This document shows, piece by piece, positions 11,139 through 22,137 of a stretch of 64,000 nt of DNA (positions are counted from its first letter, which is position 1; each line of letters opens with the position of its first letter). The translations under genes were made by a program, and so were the position numbers. The notes under the pieces were generated by a model that was not told where the DNA came from, made no database searches, and saw only the letters and a program-made list of their open reading frames with translations. The stretch lies in assembly GCA_032358165.1 (NCBI GenBank), contig JAALGY010000015.1, forward strand, positions 1,736,001 to 1,800,000, written 5' to 3'. The stretch is from Diplosphaera chodatii (Eukaryota; Chlorophyta; Trebouxiophyceae; Prasiolales; Stichococcaceae).

Positions 11139-11245
11139 GTTTTTACAAAGGGTTTTTACAAAGGGCGTCCAGACCAGAACCAAGCTCAAGAACGAGGCTC
11201 TGCGGCACAATGCGGCCTCTCACGTGCGAACATGAGGGCGGCTGA
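11139..11245 (-). mobile_element. C-element 3' fragment (shared insertion)
   Basis: Unit b copy of the insertion described at 6,785-6,891. Confidence 0.88.
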
Positions 11246-12059
11246 GTGAAGGCGACGGCGGGTGCCGGCAGATGAGGCGTGAGGGTGTAGTTGACGGCCT
11301 CGAGCGCTAGCCGCATGGTGGCATCAAGGGAGGCACGGATGACGGCAAGGTCCCCGCGTGCGATGGCAGCGAACTGGGGGTCGCCCTCGATGGCTGCCCG
11401 CAAGTCGTCAAGGGACCAGAGGCCAAGGGATGCAGCTCCGATGAGGTCGGCGTCGTGGGCAATAGGGTTAGCGATGGCACGCTGGCTGAAGAACAGGCGA
11501 TCTCGCATGATGAGGCGGTGCGTATGCTGCTGCTCAGGGTCCAGCTTGCGCCCAATCCCGATGCGGTGAGCAGCCGCAACGCCGTCGCGCAGGCGTGGCG
11601 GGAGCGATGGCACAGTGGCGATGTCGAGAGTGGATGCCATGATGGCAGGTGCGAGGCCCCAACGGTGAAGGGCTCGGGCTGGCGCGTGGGTGTGGGCAAT
11701 GGAGGATGCCGGAGCTCGCATGAGGTGAAAGCCGTGAATGGACTTCCACACAGTTGGCGTCGGCTGGAACAGGCGGAACGCTCGCTTCGCTGCCAGGGCG
11801 GTGGCGAAGAGCTCAAGGGAGGGGGCGCCAGCGCCACCAGCTCGTCGGGAGAGGCCGCACACAAGTCGCTTCGGGTTGCAGTTGGCGGAGAGGGGGTCGG
11901 TGTTGTAGCGATTGCGACTGGTGTAGGAGTAGATGAGGGTGTTGAGCTTCGCCAGTTGGGTGGCTGTGAGGGAGTCGAAGCTGAGGAGGTGCACCAGCTG
12001 CGACTGCAGGTTCTGCTTGCCGACGTACGCCCGTCCAAAGAAGGAGATGGCGTGCTTGG

Positions 12060-12081
12060 AGGGTGGGGTGGGTTGGTCCCA
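12060..12081. repeat. 22-bp junction filler
   Basis: Same 22-bp block as at 700-721, between units b and c. Confidence 0.85.
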
Positions 12082-12220
12082 TAGATGTAGATAGATGTAG
12101 ATGAGGGTGTGGGGCCACCATGGTGGACAGCACAGTGGGCGTCCCAGGCCTTCTGTAGGTAGGTGACCCGAAGCCGGGTCCACAGCTCAAGGTCTAGGCG
12201 GCCAGGGTGCCAGGCAGTGG

Positions 12221-12452
12221 ATGGAATGGATAGCGGTAAGGGAAGTGCAAATAGCGATGGAAAAGGACCTTTGACCGGAAGGCTGTTTGTGTATTGCGTT
12301 TTTCAACGACTTATATACACAAACCATGGAGGGCAGATTGCCGAAGCAACCACTTGCATAGGGTGGGGTGGGTTGGTCCCACACGGAACTAGACCCGAAA
12401 CTTCCGCCACCGCCAGGGATCGAACCCGGTCCCTGAACGGTGTCCAATGAAT
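12221..12452 (-). mobile_element. SINE-T copy private to unit c
   Basis: Minus-oriented copy inserted in the LINE-B C-terminal region; the empty site reads CAGTGGGGTCGCC at 7,860. Flanking duplication is at most GG, so it is unclear whether a normal target-site duplication was made. Confidence 0.88.
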
Positions 12453-12978
12453 GGGGTCGCCGGCGATGATGACGTCAGGAGTGGTTGGGGGTGTGTGGCC
12501 GCCGTCGATGGCAGCCCACAAGTCGCAGAGCCACTGGAGGGCAGGGCGTGTGAGCCGGCAGTGGAGGAGGACGTGGGTGGTGTTGGCAACGGTGGTGGGC
12601 TGCAGGGTGGCGGGGTTGTTGACGAGCGGGGTACGGCAAGCCGGCCAGCGGCAGCAGGCCCTCTGCATGGGGGTGTCACCTGACATGTCAACAGCGGCGT
12701 GCTTATAGCGGCAGTAGGTGAGGAAGGATGGTGTGCGGAGTTGGCAGTGAAGGGCTCGCCAGGCGACGGCAACATCGGCCTTGCGGATGTTGGTGCCGCA
12801 GAGCTGTTCCCAACAGCGGCGGTACTTGGAGGCGACGGCAGGGGCGGTGTTGTCCTGAGGAGGATGGCGTGATTGGTGGGGCCGGTGAGTGTGTGCTTGG
12901 GGCCGCTGCTGTGGGTCGCGGGCCCGTGTCGCCATAGCGTGCACGCTTGGTTGGGGCCCTGTGATGGCGATGAAGCAT

Positions 12979-13570
12979 TTGACATTGACATTGATTACAT
13001 ACTGGTGGTGGGCCATTTTGGCCTAGCCACAGGCTCTGGCGGAATAACCCAGAGCAACATGCACAACGAGTCGTGTCCGAAACCGTTCACTCCCCGCTGA
13101 CAGAATGGATCCACTCAATCCCGGTTGGATGTACACCCCTCCAACTCTGCACAATGATCATGACAAACACGCAAAAAGGCTGCCAGTTGCCCGGCATCCT
13201 GCTGCATAAAGTCCGCCACTGAGGTGATGTCGCTGTCCTGAAACAGCTCAGAATGCTGCACCCTCTGATCTACTAGAGCAGGACACCCCCAGACCATGTG
13301 CGCCTCATCATCCACCACGCCGCAGCTACACCGCTGACACAGCCGCTCTGCCCGCGGCAGACGCTGCCACCTCCCTGTTTCCACCCCCAGCATGTGACTG
13401 CCCATCCGAAACTGTGCTAACCGCCGACGACCGGTCTTGGAGGCGACTGCCTGCAAGTAGCCGGCCAGCTGGTAGTTGTCACCGTTCACAGGGCCCCTGA
13501 CTCCCAGCCACTCACGCACTTTGCGCAGGTCGCTGCCATTCACAGCATCGAATGTGCGGCGCTGCAGGTG
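12979..13570 (-). mobile_element. LINE-A 3' fragment in unit c
   Basis: Same 592-bp insertion as at 8,391-8,982. Confidence 0.92.
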
Positions 13571-13728
13571 TGAAGCATGGGAGACGGTGTGGAGCTGGTG
13601 AAGCATGGGAGACGGTGTGGAGCTGCCGTTGGCGAGGGCGAGTCAGGGCGTGGGGAGCTAGGTGTGGGTTGGTCGGCAGGGGGTGGGGAGTCTGGCTGAG
13701 TCGGCTGAGTGGGCGTCGGAGAAGTGGA

Positions 13729-13958
13729 ATGGAAAGCGGTAAGGGAAGTTGCAAATAGCGATGGAAAAGAGAACCTTTGACCGGAAGGATATTTGTGTAT
13801 TGCGTTTTTCAACGACTTATATACACAAACAATGGAGGGCAGATTGCCGAGGCAACCACTTGCATAGGGTGGGGTGGGTTGGTCCCGCACGGAACTAGAC
13901 CCGAAACTTCCGCCACCGTCAGGGATCGAACCGAGTCCCTCACGATGTCCAATGAATG
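13729..13958 (-). mobile_element. SINE-T copy, diverged variant (shared with unit b)
   Basis: Same insertion and GAAGTGGA duplication as at 9,141-9,370 (13,721-13,728 and 13,959-13,966), with few differences between the two. Confidence 0.92.
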
Positions 13959-15356
13959 GAAGTGGAGTGGGGTGCAGCAGCTGCTGTTATCGCCAGTGGT
14001 GCCTGCGGGGAGGTGCGTGTAACCCAGTCTGGGTGGTCGATGTGGTCCCGCTGAGCCGTGCGGTGCTGCTGGGCCTCGGTGATGACGGCATGCTCGGCGG
14101 CCTCAACGTGAGCGTAGCCTGGGGCGAACCAGCGAGGGATGGCTGTGGGCTGCGTGGTGGCCAAGGTGATGCGGCCTTGCTGGAGAAGCTCCGACTCCAG
14201 GAGGTGTGCCGTTCCAAGGGAGACCTCGTACTCCATGAGGTTGCGGTCTTCTTCGCCGTAGCCGTAGATGTCGGGGACGATGGTCAGATCAGCGAGCTCG
14301 GCAAGGAAGTAAGGGCGGTCCATCTTCTTGTGAGCGGGCACGTCACTGTCGTTCCCGTCGGCCGATGGCGCCGCGCCAGCAGCCGCGCGGTGTGCGGGAG
14401 GTGACCACATGACGAGATGGCAGGGTTGCCAGGGGGGCTGGGCGTCGAGGAGTGAGGCAGCGTCGTCATGGGCAGCGAGGCTGTGGTCGAAGCGCACGAG
14501 GTAGAGTCGACCATCGCCCTGGCGGCGCACGAAGCGGTGGGCAGAGTCAACCTCCCACTGCTCCGAGACGTCGATTGACGGAGGAGGTCCTGTGCCTGGG
14601 GCATCAGACGGGTGCGGGGGCGGCGGGTGGTATGGCGGGAGCCAGACACCAGCCGCACGCAGGCACACTTCCCACGCTGGGGGTTGTGGTGGCCGTGGCG
14701 CATGGTGTGGGGCAAGGGCCAAGGCTGTGGTGGAGGGCGTGACGTCCGGCTGCTGAAGTGGGGTAGGCGGCAGAGGCGGGGGTGGCGGCAGAGGTGGGGG
14801 TGGCGGAAGCACTTGGCTTGGTGGGGAGGCGTGTGTACGAGGCGGACTGCGGTTGCGACGTCGGCTGCGGGTGGCAGCGGCGGTGGTGATGGCAGTGCTG
14901 GGTGCGCTGGAGGAGGTCGTTGAGTGACCGGCTGTGGTGGTTGGTGGCGGAGGGTCGGGCCTGGCAGCCGCCTGGGATGCCAGTGCGTCTCTGATCAGCT
15001 GCAGGCTGTACATGGCGATGCGCTGCCCAAGTGGTGCATCCAGGCCGAGGAGGTGTTCTTGGTGGTGGGCGGCGATGTGGGCGTGGGCGTCGAGGTGGTA
15101 CGTGTGTCGGATGACCGCGAGTGTAATGGGGATGGGCTGTCGTGCGAACACGGCTCTGAGTGCCTGCACATGCTGAGCGAAGGCTGGCGGGCGGGGGAAG
15201 GCGTGGGCGTCAGGGCGGGCGGCGAGTGGCATGTGGACGGCGTCGAGGATGAGAGGCATGTACAGCCAGGAGTTGGTGGGGCGACGGCAGGCTGGCAATG
15301 TGGTGTGGTCGTGGACGACGCAATCAGGCACAAGGGAGGGGAGGCGGCGGCGTTGT

Positions 15357-15698
15357 CCTGCCCTCCATGGTTTGTGTATATAAGTCGTTGAAAAACGCAA
15401 TACACAAACAGCCTTCCGGTCAAAGGTCCTTTTCCATCGCTATTTGCACTTCCCTTACCGCTATCCATTCATTGGACACCGTTCAGGGACCGGGTTCGAT
15501 CCCTGGCGGTGGCGGAAGTTTCGGGTCTAGTTCCGTGTGGGACCAACCCACCCCACCCTATGCAAGTGGTTGCTTCGGCAATCTGCCCTCCATGGTTTGT
15601 GTATATAAGTCGTTGAAAAACGCAATACACAAACAGCCTTCCGGTCAAAGGTCCTTTTCCATCGCTATTTGCACTTCCCTTACCGCTATCCATTCCAT
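15357..15698 (+). mobile_element. SINE-T head-to-tail partial dimer
   Basis: A 342-bp insertion bracketed by GTTGT (15,352-15,356 and 15,699-15,703). It starts inside a monomer (CCTGCCCTCCATGG), runs to the monomer 3' end TATCCATTC, and continues directly into a full second monomer starting ATTGGACACC. The dimer junction is the same as the one seen at the 5' ends of the copies at 3,126 and 38,263. Confidence 0.92.
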
Positions 15699-16073
15699 GT
15701 TGTGGTGGGGGGCAGGTGGTAGGGGGGCGGGCAGCTCGTCGTCGGTGACCAGTGAGCTGTGTGGTTGGCGGAGTGGGCCGAGTTGCAAGGGCCAGTGGAG
15801 GATCGTGCGGGCGAGGTGGCGGCGGCAGTGGGGTGCTCGCCAAGGGTGCTGCGGCTGAGGCGTCTGCGGCGGGTGCAAGCTCACGTGGGCTGGTCGTCGT
15901 GGGCGGCGTTGTCGGTGGAGGGTCCGGAGGGTGTGTGCCTGGCTGGCGAGGTGTATGGGGTGCGGCTGGTGGCACCGGCAGCGGAACGCTGCGAGTCGAC
16001 TGCCGAGGCGGCAGTGGGGCGACGGGAAGGGCTGCCATGTGCGCCTGGTGGGTGTTCGCCTCGAGCGCTTTTC

Positions 16074-16180
16074 GTTTTTACAAAGGGTTTTTACAAAGGG
16101 CGTCCAGACCAGAACCAAGCTCAAGAACGAGGCTCTGCGGCACAATGCGGCCTCTCACGTGCGAACATGAGGGCGGCTGA
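16074..16180 (-). mobile_element. C-element 3' fragment (shared insertion)
   Basis: Unit c copy of the insertion described at 6,785-6,891. Confidence 0.88.
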
Positions 16181-16994
16181 GTGAAGGCGACGGCGGGTGC
16201 CGGCAGATGAGGCGTGAGGGTGTAGTTGACGGCCTCGAGCGCTAGCCGCATGGTGGCATCAAGGGAGGCACGGATGACGGCAAGGTCCCCGCGTGCGATG
16301 GCAGCGAACTGGGGGTCGCCCTCGATGGCTGCCCGCAAGTCGTCAAGGGACCAGAGGCCAAGGGATGCAGCTCCGATGAGGTCGGCGTCGTGGGCAATAG
16401 GGTTAGCGATGGCACGCTGGCTGAAGAACAGGCGATCTCGCATGATGAGGCGGTGCGTATGCTGCTGCTCAGGGTCCAGCTTGCGCCCAATCCCGATGCG
16501 GTGAGCAGCCGCAACGCCGTCGCGCAGGCGTGGCGGGAGCGATGGCACAGTGGCGATGTCGAGAGTGGATGCCATGATGGCAGGTGCGAGGCCCCAACGG
16601 TGAAGGGCTCGGGCTGGCGCGTCGGTGTGGGCAATGGAGGATGCCGGAGCTCGCATGAGGTGAAAGCCGTGAATGGACTTCCACACAGTTGGCGTCGGCT
16701 GGAACAGGCGGAACGCTCGCTTCGCTGCCAGGGCGGTGGCGAAGAGCTCAAGGGAGGGGGCGCCAGCGCCACCAGCTCGTCGGGAGAGGCCGCACACAAG
16801 TCGCTTCGGGTTGCAGTTGGCGGAGAGGGGGTCGGTGTTGTAGCGATTGCGACTGGTGTAGGAGTAGATGAGGGTGTTGAGCTTCGCCAGTTGGGTGGCT
16901 GTGAGGGAGTCGAAGCTGAGGAGGTGCACCAGCTGCGACTGCAGGTTCTGCTTGCCGACGTACGCCCGTCCAAAGAAGGAGATGGCGTGCTTGG

Positions 16995-17016
16995 AGGGTG
17001 GGGTGGGTTGGTCCCA
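16995..17016. repeat. 22-bp junction filler
   Basis: Same 22-bp block as at 700-721, joining unit c to the 3' tail of the long LINE-B copy. Confidence 0.85.
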
Positions 17017-17039
17017 TAGATGTAGATAGATGTAGATGA

Positions 17040-19526
17040 GGGTGTGGGGCCACCATGGTGGACAGCACAGTGGGCGTCCCAGGCCTTCTGTAGGTAGGTG
17101 ACCCGAAGCCGGGTCCACAGCTCAAGGTCTAGGCGGCCAGGGTGCCAGGCAGTGGGGTCGCCGGCGATGATGACGTCAGGAGTGGTTGGGGGTGTGTGGC
17201 CGCCGTCGATGGCAGCCCACAAGTCGCAGAGCCACTGGAGGGCAGGGCGTGTGAGCGGGCAGTGGAGGAGGACGTGGGTGGTGTTGGCAACGGTGGTGGG
17301 CTGCAGGGTGGCGGGGTTGTTGACGAGCGGGGTACGGCAAGCCGGCCAGCGGCAGCAGGCCCTCTGCATGGGGGTGTCACCTGACATGTCAACAGCGGCG
17401 TGCTTATAGCGGCAGTAGGTGAGGAAGGATGGTGTGCGGAGTTGGCAGTGAAGGGCTCGCCAGGCGACGGCAACATCGGCCTTGCGGATGTTGGTGCCGC
17501 AGAGCTGTTCCCAACAGCGGCGGTACTTGGAGGCGACGGCAGGGGCGGTGTTGTCCTGAGGAGGATGGCGTGATTGGTGGGGCCGGCGAGTGTGTGCTTG
17601 GGGCCGCTGCTGTGGGTCGCGGGCCCGTGTCGCCATAGCGTGCACGCTTGGTTGGGGCCCTGTGATGGCGATGAAGCATGGGAGACGGTGTGGAGCTGCC
17701 GTTGGCGAGGGCGAGTCAGGGCGTGGGGAGCTAGGTGTGGGTTGGTCGGCAGGGGGTGGGGAGTCTGGCTGAGTCGGCTGAGTGGGCGTCGGAGAAGTGG
17801 AGTGGGGTGCAGCAGCTGCTGTTATCGCCAGTGGTGCCTGCGGGGAGGTGCGTGTAACCCAGTCTGGGTGGTCGATGTGGTCCCGCTGAGCCGTGCGGTG
17901 CTGCTGGGCCTCGGTGATGACGGCATGCTCGGCGGCCTCGACGTGAGCGTAGCCTGGGGCGAACCAGCGAGGGATGGCTGTGGGCTGCGTGGTGGCCAAG
18001 GTGATGCGGCCTTGCTGGAGAAGCTCCGGCTCCAGGAGGTGTGCCGTTCCAAGGGAGACCTCGTACTCCATGAGGTTGCGGTCTTCTTCGCCGTAGCCGT
18101 AGATGTCGGGGACGATGGTCAGATCAGCGAGCTCGGCAAGGAAGTAGGGGCGGTCCATCTTCTTGTGAGCGGGCACGTCACTGTCGTTCCCGTCGGCCGA
18201 TGGCGCCGCGCCAGCAGCCGCGCGGTGTGCGGGAGGTGACCACATGACGAGATGGCAGGGTTGCCAGGGGGGCTGGGCGTCGAGGAGTGAGGCAGCGTCG
18301 TCATGGGCAGCGAGGCTGTGGTCGAAGCGCACGAGGTAGAGTCGACCATCGCCCTGGCGGCGCACGAAGCGGTGGGCAGAGTCAACCTCCCACTGCTCCG
18401 AGACGTCGATTGACGGAGGAGGTCCTGTGCCTGGGGCATCAGACGGGTGCGGGGGCGGCGGGTGGTATGGCGGGAGCCAGACACCAGCCGCACGCAGGCA
18501 CACTTCCCACGCTGGGGGTTGTGGTGGCCGTGGCGCATGGTGTGGGGCAAGGGCCAAGGCTGTGGTGGAGGGCGTGACGTCCGGCTGCTGAAGTGGGGTA
18601 GGCGGCAGAGGCGGGGGTGGCGGCAGAGGTGGGGGTGGCGGAAGCACTTGGCTTGGTGGGGAGGCGTGTGTACGAGGCGGACTGCGGTTGCGACGTCGGC
18701 TGCGGGTGGCAGCGGCGGTGGTGATGGCAGTGCTGGGTGCGCTGGAGGAGGTCGTTGAGTGACCGGCTGTGGTGGTTGGTGGCGGAGGGTCGGGCCTGGC
18801 AGCCGCCTGGGATGCCAGTGCGTCTCTGATCAGCTGCAGGCTGTACATGGCGATGCGCTGCCCAAGTGGTGCATCCAGGCCGAGGAGGTGTTCTTGGTGG
18901 TGGGCGGCGATGTGGGCGTGGGCGTCGAGGTGGTACGTGTGTCGGATGACCGCGAGTGTAATGGGGATGGGCTGTCGTGCGAACACGGCTCTGAGTGCCT
19001 GCACATGCTGAGCGAAGGCTGGCGGGCGGGGGAAGGCGTGGGCGTCAGGGCGGGCGGCGAGTGGCATGTGGACGGCGTCGAGGATGAGAGGCATGTACAG
19101 CCAGGAGTTGGTGGGGCGACGGCAGGCAGGCAATGTGGTGTGGTCGTGGACGACGCAATCAGGCACAAGGGAGGGGAGGCGGCGGCGTTGTGGTGGGGGG
19201 CAGGTGGTAGGGGGGCGGGCAGCTCGTCGTCGGTGACCAGTGAGCTGTGTGGTTGGCGGAGTGGGCCGAGTTGCAAGGGCCAGTGGAGGATCGTGCGGGC
19301 GAGGTGGCGGCGGCAGTGGGGTGCTCGCCAAGGGTGCTGCGGCTGAGGCGTCTGCGGCGGGTGCAAGCTCACGTGGGCTGGTCGTCGTGGGCGGCGTTGT
19401 CGGTGGAGGGTCCGGAGGGTGTGTGCCTGGCTGGCGAGGTGTATGGGGTGCGGCTGGTGGCACCGGCAGCGGAACGCTGCGAGTCGACTGCCGAGGCGGC
19501 AGTGGGGCGACGGGAAGGGCTGCCAT
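17040..19526 (-). pseudogene. LINE-B ORF2, proline-rich C-terminal region and zinc knuckle
   Basis: A 1,094-codon open frame (19,526-16,242 minus) covers the part of LINE-B downstream of the RT and then runs through the unit junction into the next unit in a wrong frame. In order: a Pro/Thr/Ala-rich stretch; a segment WEVDSAHRF...YLVRFDHS that faintly recalls a chromodomain (weak); an acidic segment; and near the 3' end a CCRWPAC...THVLLHC zinc-knuckle pattern typical of LINE ORF2 C-termini. The first Met is not a true start, because the frame continues from the RT upstream of the C-element insertion at 19,562. Not a host gene. Confidence 0.75.
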
Positions 19527-19561
19527 GTGCGCCTGGTGGGTGTTCGCCTCGAGCGCTTTTC

Positions 19562-19668
19562 GTTTCTACAAAGGGATTTTACAAAGGGCGTCCAGACCAG
19601 AACCAAGCTCAAGAACGAGGCTCTGCGGCACAATGCGGCCTCTCACGTGCGAACATGAGGGCGGCTGA
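19562..19668 (-). mobile_element. C-element 3' fragment (shared insertion)
   Basis: Long-copy version of the insertion at 6,785-6,891, with slightly different tail bases (TTTCTACAAAGGGATTTTACAAAGGG). Confidence 0.88.
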
Positions 19669-21766
19669 GTGAAGGCGACGGCGGGTGCCGGCAGATGAGG
19701 CGTGAGGGTGTAGTTGACGGCCTCGAGCGCTAGCCGCATGGTGGCATCAAGGGAGGCACGGATGACGGCAAGGTCCCCGCGTGCGATGGCAGCGAACTGG
19801 GGGTCGCCCTCGATGGCTGCCCGCAAGTCGTCAAGGGACCAGAGGCCAAGGGATGCAGCTCCGATGAGGTCGGCGTCGTGGGCAATAGGGTTAGCGATGG
19901 CACGCTGGCTGAAGAACAGGCGATCTCGCATGATGAGGCGGTGCGTATGCTGCTGCTCAGGGTCCAGCTTGCGCCCAATCCCGATGCGGTGAGCAGCCGC
20001 AACGCCGTCGCGCAGGCGTGGCGGGAGCGATGGCACAGTGGCGATGTCGAGAGTGGATGCCATGATGGCAGGTGCGAGGCCCCAACGGTGGAAGGGCTCG
20101 GGCTGGCGCGTCGGTGTGGGCAATGGAGGATGCCGGAGCTCGCATGAGGTGAAAGCCGTGAATGGACTTTTACACAGTTGGCGTCGGCTGGAACAGGCGG
20201 AACGCTCGCTTCGCTGCCAGGGCGGTGGCGAAGAGCTCAAGGGAGGGGGCGCCAGCGCCACCAGCTCGTCGGGAGAGGCCGCACACAAGTCGCTTCGGGT
20301 TGCAGTTGGCGGAGAGGGGGTCGGTGTTGTAGCGATTGCGACTGGTGTAGGAGTAGATAAGGGTGTTGAGCTTCGCCAGTTGGGTGGCTGTGAGGGAGTC
20401 GAAGCTGAGGAGGTGCACCAGCTGCGACTGCAGGTTCTGCTTGCCGACGTACGCCCGTCCAAAGAAGGAGATGGCGTGCTTGGACCACTGCAGGACCGCC
20501 TTGCCGATAAGGCCGATCCGGGAGTTGATCTTGTGCTGGCGAGCGTCGATAGCGTCGCTGCCGCAGCCGACGATGACGCCCAAGTGGTTGACATATGTGT
20601 GGTGTGGGGTGTATGTGATGCCGGTGGCGGCAATGGTGTGGGCGGGTTGCCGGGCAGCCGAGCCGAACAGCAGGGACTTGGTCTTGGTGGGGTTGAGCTG
20701 GGCGCCCGAGGCGGCAGCGAAGGCGGCAACAGGTCCTTCGATGATCTTGTCGCAGTCCGCTGCGGAGGCGGCGTGGATGGTGGTGTCGTCGGCGTGCATG
20801 TGGCAAGGGGGAGCAGCTCCGCCAAAGGGGAGGGCGATGGGTTGCACGGCACCAGCGGCGACCATGTGTCGAGTGAGGGCGGCAAGAGTCTGGAGCTGCA
20901 GGATGTAGAGCAGTGACGAGGGGGGGCTGCCTTGGAGTGCGCCGCTGTTGATGGGAATGGGGTCGGTGGGGGCGCCGTTGACGCGGATGCGCCCAAGGGT
21001 GTCGGTCATAAAGAGGGCAGCCCAGCGCTGGGCGCCCTCTCCAAACCGCATGGCCTCCATGACCCTCAAGGTCCAGGCTCGGTCCATCCAGTCGAAGGCC
21101 TTGGCGAAGTCGAGGAAGAGCATGGCTCCATCGGTGTCATGGGTGGTGAGGAGGTCGGCGAGCTCGGTGTGGTTGAGGATGTTGTCGCCAATCCAGCGGC
21201 CGGGGAGGAAGCCAGTCTGTGTGGGGTCGATGACGGGTCCAAGGGCGTGGGCGAGGCGGGTGGCAAAGGCGCGGGAGGCGATCTTGACGTCGGCGTTGAT
21301 GCCTGCGATAGGTCGGCGGTTGGCGAGGTCGCGGGCATCGCCTCGCTTTGGGACGAGGGTGTAGTCGGAGGTGCGCTGACGAGGCGACATGGTGGGCCGG
21401 GCACCAGCCGTGTGGCAGGCATTGAAGGCTCGTGTGAGAGGGAGGCCGAGCTTGTCCCAGAGTTGGACGTACAGCTCAGCTGGCAGGCCGTCCGGACCAG
21501 GGCTCTTGCCGCGTTGTGCCGCGCGGGCGGCGGCCGTGAGCTCCTTGTGTGTGAGTGGCTCGTCGCAGGCGGCAGCATCGGCGGCAGCGACGGTGGTATC
21601 GAGGGAGGCACGGAGCTGGTCCTGAGCGGCGCGGCATGTTGGGCGGACGGCGAAGTGGCGGGTGTAGTGGTCGGCGATGAGCTGTTGGGCGTGGGCGAGG
21701 CCGGCAGCCGTGTCAAGGCCGACATACATGCCATTGCTGGAGTCCCGCACCGAGGTGAAGGTGGTG
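19669..21766 (-). pseudogene. LINE-B reverse transcriptase, broken
   Basis: Minus-strand RT of a non-LTR element. Motifs in order: SPGPDGLPAEL; RRPIAGIN; FLDFAKAFDWMD (motif A, near 21,110); GALQGSPPS (motif B); MHADDTT (motif C, HADD in place of the common YADD/FADD, near 20,790). This copy has a TGG-to-TAA stop in the peptide VWKSIHG (20,168-20,170) and an extra G near 20,090; units a-c keep both open. The 5' side is cut by the SINE-T at 21,767. The RT would supply target-primed reverse transcription for the element; this copy cannot make the full protein. Confidence 0.9.
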
Positions 21767-21998
21767 GCTATCCATTCATTGGACACCGTTCAGGGACCGG
21801 GTTCGATCCCTGGCGGTGGCGGAAGTTTCGGGTCTAGTTCCGTGTGGGACCAACCCACCCCACCCTATGCAAGTGGTTGCTTCGGCAATCTGCCCTCCAT
21901 GGTTTGTGTATATAAGTCGTTGAAAAAACGCAATACACAAACAGCCTTCCGGTCAAAGGTCCTTTTCCATCGCTATTTGCACTTCCCTTACCGCTATC
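21767..21998 (+). mobile_element. SINE-T copy, its tail split by LINE-A
   Basis: Inserted in LINE-B with a TGGTG duplication (21,762-21,766 and 27,425-27,429). Its tail continues after LINE-A as CATCCATCCA at 27,415-27,424, so LINE-A landed in the SINE tail. The A-run in the hairpin loop has one extra A. Confidence 0.88.
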
Positions 21999-22137
21999 AT
22001 TTGACATTTGACATTGATTACATACTGGTGGTGGGCCATTTTGGCCTAGCCACAGGCTCTGGCGGAATAACCCAGAGCAACATGCACAACGAGTCGTGTC
22101 CGAAACCGTTCACTCCCCGCTGACAGGATGGTTCCAC

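Larger units (their letters stand above)
7728..12059 (-). mobile_element. LINE-B tandem unit b
   Basis: 5'-truncated LINE-B unit of 4,332 bp. It contains the LINE-A fragment (8,391-8,982), a SINE-T copy shared with unit c (9,141-9,370) and the common C-element fragment (11,139-11,245). Without the LINE-A fragment, the SINE and their duplications it is 3,494 bp. Minus-strand frames are open for most of the length (583 codons at 9,352-11,103; 346 codons at 11,143-12,183) but are split by the insertions. It is the least-invaded unit and gives the cleanest view of the truncated element. Confidence 0.88.
12082..16994 (-). mobile_element. LINE-B tandem unit c
   Basis: 5'-truncated LINE-B unit of 4,913 bp carrying two private SINE-T insertions (12,221-12,452; 15,357-15,698) besides those shared with unit b. 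Removing the insertions and duplications gives 3,494 bp. Point differences (GCCGGTGAG and CCTCAACGTG in b and c, against GCCGGCGAG and CCTCGACGTG in a and the long copy) also group units b and c. Confidence 0.88.

Noticed and set aside
18380..18560. Chromodomain in the LINE-B C-terminal region
   Set aside because: WEVDSAHRF...YLVRFDHS resembles the start of one, but the aromatic cage and the rest of the fold cannot be made out; noted only as weak.
16242..19526. A 1,094-codon host gene
   Set aside because: It is LINE-B C-terminal coding sequence running through a unit junction into the next unit in a wrong frame.
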